Below, piece after piece: positions 6,630 to 9,286 of a stretch of 9,286 nucleotides of DNA. Source of the stretch: an uncultured Coriobacteriaceae bacterium (GTDB taxonomy: Bacteria > Actinomycetota > Coriobacteriia > Coriobacteriales > Atopobiaceae); NCBI GenBank assembly GCA_900549525.1, contig UWSJ01000072.1, forward strand, positions 1 through 9,286. Direction: 5' to 3'. Numbering within the stretch: position 1 is the stretch's first letter; the number at the start of each line of letters is the position of its first letter. Made by a program: the position numbers and the translations under genes. The notes beneath the pieces were generated by a model. It saw only the letters and a program-made list of their open reading frames with translations, was not told where the DNA came from and searched no databases.

Positions 6630-6994
6630 CGCAGAGGGACGATCTCGCGCCAGCAGCCGTCGGGGTCCTCGACGAAGTAGATGCCCATGGACTCGTTGAC
6701 GTAGCAGACGCAGCCCATCTCCTCGTGGAGCTTGCGGGCGGCCTCCATGTCGTCCACGGCAAACGCCAGGTGCGTATCATCGCCACCGTTGTTGTAGGGC
6801 TCAGTGCGGCCCTTGTTCCAGGTGAGCTCCAGCTCGAAGTCGCTCTCGTCGTTGCCCATGAAGATGATCTCCCACGAGCCGTCCTCGGGGCCCTTGCGGC
6901 GCTTCACGTGAAGGCCGAACGCCTTCTCGTAGAACGCGATGGACTTGTCGCGGTCGAGCACGTGGATGCAGTCGTGAACCATCTTTGCGCGCAT
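6626..6994 (-). CDS. Glyoxalase I-like VOC family metalloenzyme
   Basis: A 122-residue single-domain vicinal-oxygen-chelate protein, close in length to bacterial glyoxalase I (lactoylglutathione lyase). Aligned by eye to the E. coli enzyme, all four metal ligands are present: H7, E56 (in LELTWN), H75 (in DDTHLAF) and E117 (in WREIV). The VEDPDG motif (about 108-113) is typical. Two beta-alpha-beta-beta-beta repeats can be traced, so the active protein would be a dimer. The ATG at 6994 is chosen because AAAGGAGA lies a few bases upstream; the longer reading frame to 7168 has no such site. The known family reaction isomerises the thiol adduct of methylglyoxal. Many high-GC Gram-positives lack glutathione, so the thiol cofactor or even the substrate may differ. 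It is monocistronic and convergent with the ABC permease gene, with no functional link visible. Confidence 0.9.
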   Translation of the reverse strand: MRAKMVHDCIHVLDRDKSIAFYEKAFGLHVKRRKGPEDGSWEIIFMGNDESDFELELTWNKGRTEPYNNGGDDTHLAFAVDDMEAARKLHEEMGCVCYVNESMGIYFVEDPDGCWREIVPLR

Positions 6995-7182
6995 GGCGTC
7001 TCCTTTGCCTTGGGTGCGGACGTCTGGATGGTAGGGCGCATCGACGCCGGGCACAACACCGCCGTTGCCGCGGTAGGGCATCGACGGGGCCCGCTGACAT
7101 GTGAAGGCCCATCGATTGACGAAAAGGCGACGAACTGTATGGATTTGTCTGCGGTCGGGTTCGACCATCGCGCAAGATTAGT

Positions 7183-7210
7183 CATGATTATGCTGTTTAG
7201 ATAATCTATG
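7183..7210. promoter_or_regulatory. AT-rich palindrome, operator-like
   Basis: GATTAT (7186-7191) pairs with ATAATC (7201-7206) over nine bases. Allowing one extra T, the pairing extends outward to CAT...ATG. The element stands out as AT-rich in GC-rich surroundings and lies about 185 bases upstream of the flippase start. A regulator binding site is plausible but no regulator gene is nearby. Confidence 0.35.
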
Positions 7211-7274
7211 ATCCTGTCCTCGCCACCGAAGTGGCCTCCTCACGGCGTGCATCCATACAATTCGTGGTCAATTC

Positions 7275-7288
7275 GTCACACGCGTGAC
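7275..7288. promoter_or_regulatory. GTCAC-ACGC-GTGAC dyad upstream of flippase promoter
   Basis: Perfect 5-bp arms around a four-base centre, about 65 bases upstream of the possible -10 box at 7354-7359. The symmetry would suit a CRP/FNR-like or other dimeric regulator. It is short and may be chance. Confidence 0.25.
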
Positions 7289-7353
7289 TTTTCGTTGCCG
7301 CACCGCCGGAAGTGAGACGCAAACGAAGCGAAGCCCCTCGCTGTTTCCCCGGC

Positions 7354-7359
7354 TACAAT
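7354..7359 (+). promoter_or_regulatory. Possible -10 box (TACAAT) of flippase gene
   Basis: TACAAT matches 5 of 6 consensus bases and lies 32 bases before the ATG at 7392, giving a short leader that includes the ribosome binding site. No acceptable -35 box is seen 16-18 bases upstream, so an activator or another promoter may be used. Confidence 0.35.
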
Positions 7360-7391
7360 AGGGACTCGAACCAAGCGAGGAGAACCTGCAC

Positions 7392-8918
7392 ATGAGAAAC
7401 CCGCTGATGCGAGCCAACAACACCCGGCAACCCAACGACGCCCAAGAGGCTCCCCAAGGTCGACAAGCCGGCAGGCGCGTTCGCGTCGAGCAGCCCGGCG
7501 GGCGTCGGGGCAAGCGCCTGGGCAGACACGGGGCGGCCGACCCCAAGAAGCCGCGCCGTCCCAGCCGCGTCGCCGCACTCGTGGGCGGCTGGTGGAACCG
7601 GCTCATCACGGCGGTCTACTCCGGGTCGCTCTCCAGCCAGACCGAGCAATACGCCGCCCACAACACCACGCGCGACTACATCTGGAACTCCGTGGGCCTC
7701 GGTGCCTGGGGCGTGGTCTTCCCCATCCTCTCCATCGTCACCACGCAGCTCGTCGACGTCGACGCGGCCGGCCGCTTCTCAATGGCCTTCGTGACGGGCA
7801 TGCTGCTTCTGTTCATCGGCAACTACGGCGTGCGCACCTTCCAAGTGTCCGACCTCTCTGAGGCGCACTCGTTCAAGGACTACCAGGTCAACCGCATCAT
7901 CACGTGCGTCATCATGATGTTCGTGGGCGTGCTGTACTGTCAGTTCCGCGACTACGACGGACAGATGTTCACGCTCTGCATGGGCATGTTCGGCTTCCGC
8001 TTCGTCGATGGCTTGGCCGACGTCTACGAGGGACGCCTCCAGCAGGTCGACAAGCTCTACCTTGCCGGCATCTCGCAGGCGCTGCGCTCGGGCGTGGCCA
8101 TCGTGGCCTATACCGTGCTGCTGCTCATCACGCGAGACATCGGCGTGGCGGGCGTGGCGATGGCGGTCGCGGCCGTGGCGTCGTTCGTGCTGCTCACGTT
8201 GCCGCTCACCATCTTCGAGACGCCCAAGAGCGCCAAGTTCAGCGCAGCCGGGGTCAAAGACCTCTTCGTGCAGTGCTTCCCGCTGTTCGTGGCGCTGTTC
8301 CTCTACAACCTCATCGACAACATGCCCAAGTTCTCGATGGAGGGCGTGCTCCCCTACGCCGACCAGCTCTACTTCAACGCGCTGTTCTCGCCCGCGCACA
8401 TCATCATCATGGCCATCGGGTTCCTCTACAAACCGCAGCTCACGCGCCTTGCCGAAATCTGGGCCGACCGCGAGCGTCGCGGCCGCTTCGACCTCATCGT
8501 GCTCGCCGTGCTCGCCATCATCGTGGCACTCACGCTGGGCGTGGCGGGCTTCATGGGCACCATCGGCATCCCCATCATGAGCTTCCTCTACGGCGTCGAC
8601 TTCGAGCAGTTCCGCGGACTCTGCTACGTCATGGTCGCCACGGGCGGGGTCTGCGCGGCCATCGACTTCCTGTACCAGATCATCACGGTGCTGCGTCGCC
8701 AGAAGGCCGTCACCCGAGTCTACCTGCTCACGCTGGGCTTCTCGCTCTTCGTGCCGCCCCTGCTCATCGGCTTCACGGGTCTGCCGGGCGCCGTTCTGGG
8801 CTACCTCATCGTGATGTGCATCCTGCTCGTGCTGCTCGTGACCGAGTACCTCTCCATCCACGCCGAGCTCTCGGAGACCCTGCGCAGCTACCGCAAGCGC
8901 GCCGTCAAGGACGAGTAG
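7392..8918 (+). CDS. Wzx-like polysaccharide flippase (MOP superfamily)
   Basis: A 508-residue polytopic membrane protein with about 12 hydrophobic segments between residues 97 and 485. Its size and pattern, and the region VRTFQVSDLSEAHSFKDYQ (147-165) followed by NRIITCVIMM, resemble the 'lipopolysaccharide biosynthesis protein' branch of the MOP superfamily. These proteins flip undecaprenyl-linked sugar repeat units outward across the membrane for capsule, wall polysaccharide or teichoic acid assembly. The ATG at 7392 is supported by GAGGAGAA (7377-7384). From this start the protein carries a tail before the first helix (residues 1-60 hold 14 Arg and 3 Lys) that looks disordered and is unusual for the family. 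No in-frame downstream start with a better site was seen. Neighbouring glycosyltransferase genes, common around Wzx, are absent from the window, so the substrate is unknown. MATE or MurJ-type activity is less likely. Confidence 0.75.
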   Translation: MRNPLMRANNTRQPNDAQEAPQGRQAGRRVRVEQPGGRRGKRLGRHGAADPKKPRRPSRVAALVGGWWNRLITAVYSGSLSSQTEQYAAHNTTRDYIWNSVGLGAWGVVFPILSIVTTQLVDVDAAGRFSMAFVTGMLLLFIGNYGVRTFQVSDLSEAHSFKDYQVNRIITCVIMMFVGVLYCQFRDYDGQMFTLCMGMFGFRFVDGLADVYEGRLQQVDKLYLAGISQALRSGVAIVAYTVLLLITRDIGVAGVAMAVAAVASFVLLTLPLTIFETPKSAKFSAAGVKDLFVQCFPLFVALFLYNLIDNMPKFSMEGVLPYADQLYFNALFSPAHIIIMAIGFLYKPQLTRLAEIWADRERRGRFDLIVLAVLAIIVALTLGVAGFMGTIGIPIMSFLYGVDFEQFRGLCYVMVATGGVCAAIDFLYQIITVLRRQKAVTRVYLLTLGFSLFVPPLLIGFTGLPGAVLGYLIVMCILLVLLVTEYLSIHAELSETLRSYRKRAVKDE

Positions 8919-8990
8919 CGGCGCCAACGACGGAGGCGGACGAGGGCGGGGCCGCGCGAGCCATAACCTGCGAGACGAGGCGCACCGTGC

Positions 8991-9067
8991 GAGATCTGAG
9001 TGCGCCACACGCGGCATGAGCTCATTCGAGTGAGATTTGAGTGCGTCAAACAGGATTTGAATGCACC
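8991..9067. repeat. Three diverged copies of a GAGATTTGAGTGCGCCA-type repeat
   Basis: Copy one at 8991-9010 (GAGATCTGAGTGCGCCACAC) and copy two at 9032-9051 (GAGATTTGAGTGCGTCAAAC) agree at 16 or more of 20 positions and are 41 bases apart. A third, shorter copy (GGATTTGAATGCACC, 9053-9067) follows directly. Spacing is irregular and the copies are diverged, unlike a CRISPR array. It looks like a piece of a dispersed intergenic repeat family. Confidence 0.6.
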
Positions 9068-9121
9068 TGCATGAAGGCCTTCGGAGGGCACCGTGCGGGC
9101 ACCGCGTACGAAATACGCCCT

Positions 9122-9209
9122 CCCACTGCCCCAGATAAGGGGCAATGTACGAACGAGCGCGCGGCCAGCCCCTCGGCTTCGTACAAAGCCGCCAATCAGG
9201 GGCAGTTGG
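9122..9209. repeat. 32-bp imperfect inverted repeat with perfect TGTACGAA core
   Basis: The segment 9122-9153 and the reverse complement of 9178-9209 match at 25 of 32 positions, around a 24-base spacer. The innermost eight bases (TGTACGAA at 9146-9153, TTCGTACA at 9178-9185) pair perfectly, as does the inner part of the CTGCCCC block. The left arm also contains its own hairpin, TGCCCC-AGATAA-GGGGCA (9127-9144). Further TACGA motifs occur at 9107 and, inverted, at 9231. Candidates are a non-autonomous mobile repeat, a pair of sites for a recombinase or regulator, or a structured RNA. Confidence 0.55.
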
Positions 9210-9286
9210 GGGCCGTTCTCCACCCATCGGTCGTACATTCGACAAGTTCCGGGGCATCGAGACCCCATCTGAGCGACGCGGCAGCG

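Larger units (their letters stand above)
6995..7391. other. Divergent intergenic region between VOC gene and flippase gene
   Basis: No gene is seen in this roughly 400-base stretch. It must hold the promoters of both neighbours. It contains two near-copies of GGTAGGGC(GC)ATCGACG (7030-7046 and 7072-7086), a small hairpin GGTCG-GGTT-CGACC (7153-7166), a relatively AT-rich palindrome (7183-7210), a GTCAC/GTGAC dyad (7275-7288) and a possible -10 box (7354-7359). No clear promoter for the minus-strand VOC gene was found. Confidence 0.6.
8919..9286. other. Noncoding 3' region with short repeats
   Basis: No credible gene is seen after the flippase stop. A frame open on the minus strand (8888-9268) is composed of repeat-derived peptide (THSNLTR, RTQISH) and overlaps the flippase end, so it is not called. 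The stretch holds the GAGATTTGAGTGCG repeat series (8991-9067), a perfect 10-bp palindrome GAAGGCCTTC (9073-9082), a small GCCCC/GGGGC hairpin (9127-9144) and a 32-bp imperfect inverted repeat (9122-9209). No clear terminator with a T-run follows the flippase gene. Confidence 0.6.

Noticed and set aside
6995..7168. Longer VOC protein starting at 7168
   Set aside because: The extra residues have no family match, and the ATG at 6994 has a good Shine-Dalgarno site and gives the standard glyoxalase I length with H7 near the N-terminus.
7361..7372. tRNA T-arm-like sequence (reverse complement GGTTCGAGTCCC)
   Set aside because: Flanking bases do not form the T-stem beyond two pairs and no acceptor, D or anticodon arms are present.
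8991..9067. CRISPR array
   Set aside because: Only three diverged copies with irregular spacing (41 and about 21 bases) and no cas genes in the window.
7779..9257. Long minus-strand open frame opposite the flippase
   Set aside because: Antisense to the flippase membrane domain, of biased composition, no ribosome binding site, and its start region is made of repeat sequence.

Overview
The window is GC-rich throughout (roughly two thirds G+C by eye), with strong codon bias and GGAGG-type ribosome binding sites. It most resembles a high-GC actinobacterium. The protein families (an FtsX-like permease with a long coiled coil, a CydC-like exporter pair, a Wzx-like flippase) and their wording fit the gut and oral Coriobacteriia (Collinsella/Olsenella/Atopobium group). 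That assignment is from family memory and was not searched.

Layout. (1) 1-1830, minus strand: a decayed two-gene ABC exporter operon. Both half-transporters are recognisable but broken. The downstream gene has a one-base frameshift and an internal deletion that removes its Walker A region. The upstream gene has lost its front end, the stretch between membrane domain and Walker A, and the stretch from Walker A to the signature motif, and its H-loop histidine is now arginine. (2) 1831-2481: a repeat-rich intergenic region with a REP-like 18-bp inverted repeat, 40-bp-spaced direct repeats, several palindromes and a good sigma70-type promoter. (3) 2482-6595, plus strand: an intact two-gene ABC operon, a LolD/MacB-type ATPase followed after 4 nt by a 1135-residue FtsX/MacB-type permease. 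The permease carries two coiled-coil arms joined by a Pro/Gln/Thr-rich repeated linker. (4) 6626-6994, minus strand: a glyoxalase I-like VOC protein with all four expected metal ligands, convergent with the permease across a short palindromic terminator. (5) 6995-7391: intergenic DNA with an AT-rich palindrome. (6) 7392-8918, plus strand: a Wzx-like polysaccharide flippase with an unusual basic N-terminal tail. (7) 8919-9286: noncoding DNA with short direct repeats and a 32-bp imperfect inverted repeat.

How the genes relate. The ATPase and permease almost certainly form one complex at the membrane. The flippase probably belongs to cell-surface polysaccharide export but stands alone here. The VOC enzyme is a single-gene unit, likely in detoxification. 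I see no convincing new multi-gene system. The most notable signals are the deletion that removed an ATPase core between two similar motifs, the two-armed coiled-coil stalk of the permease, and several dispersed-repeat candidates in the intergenic regions.
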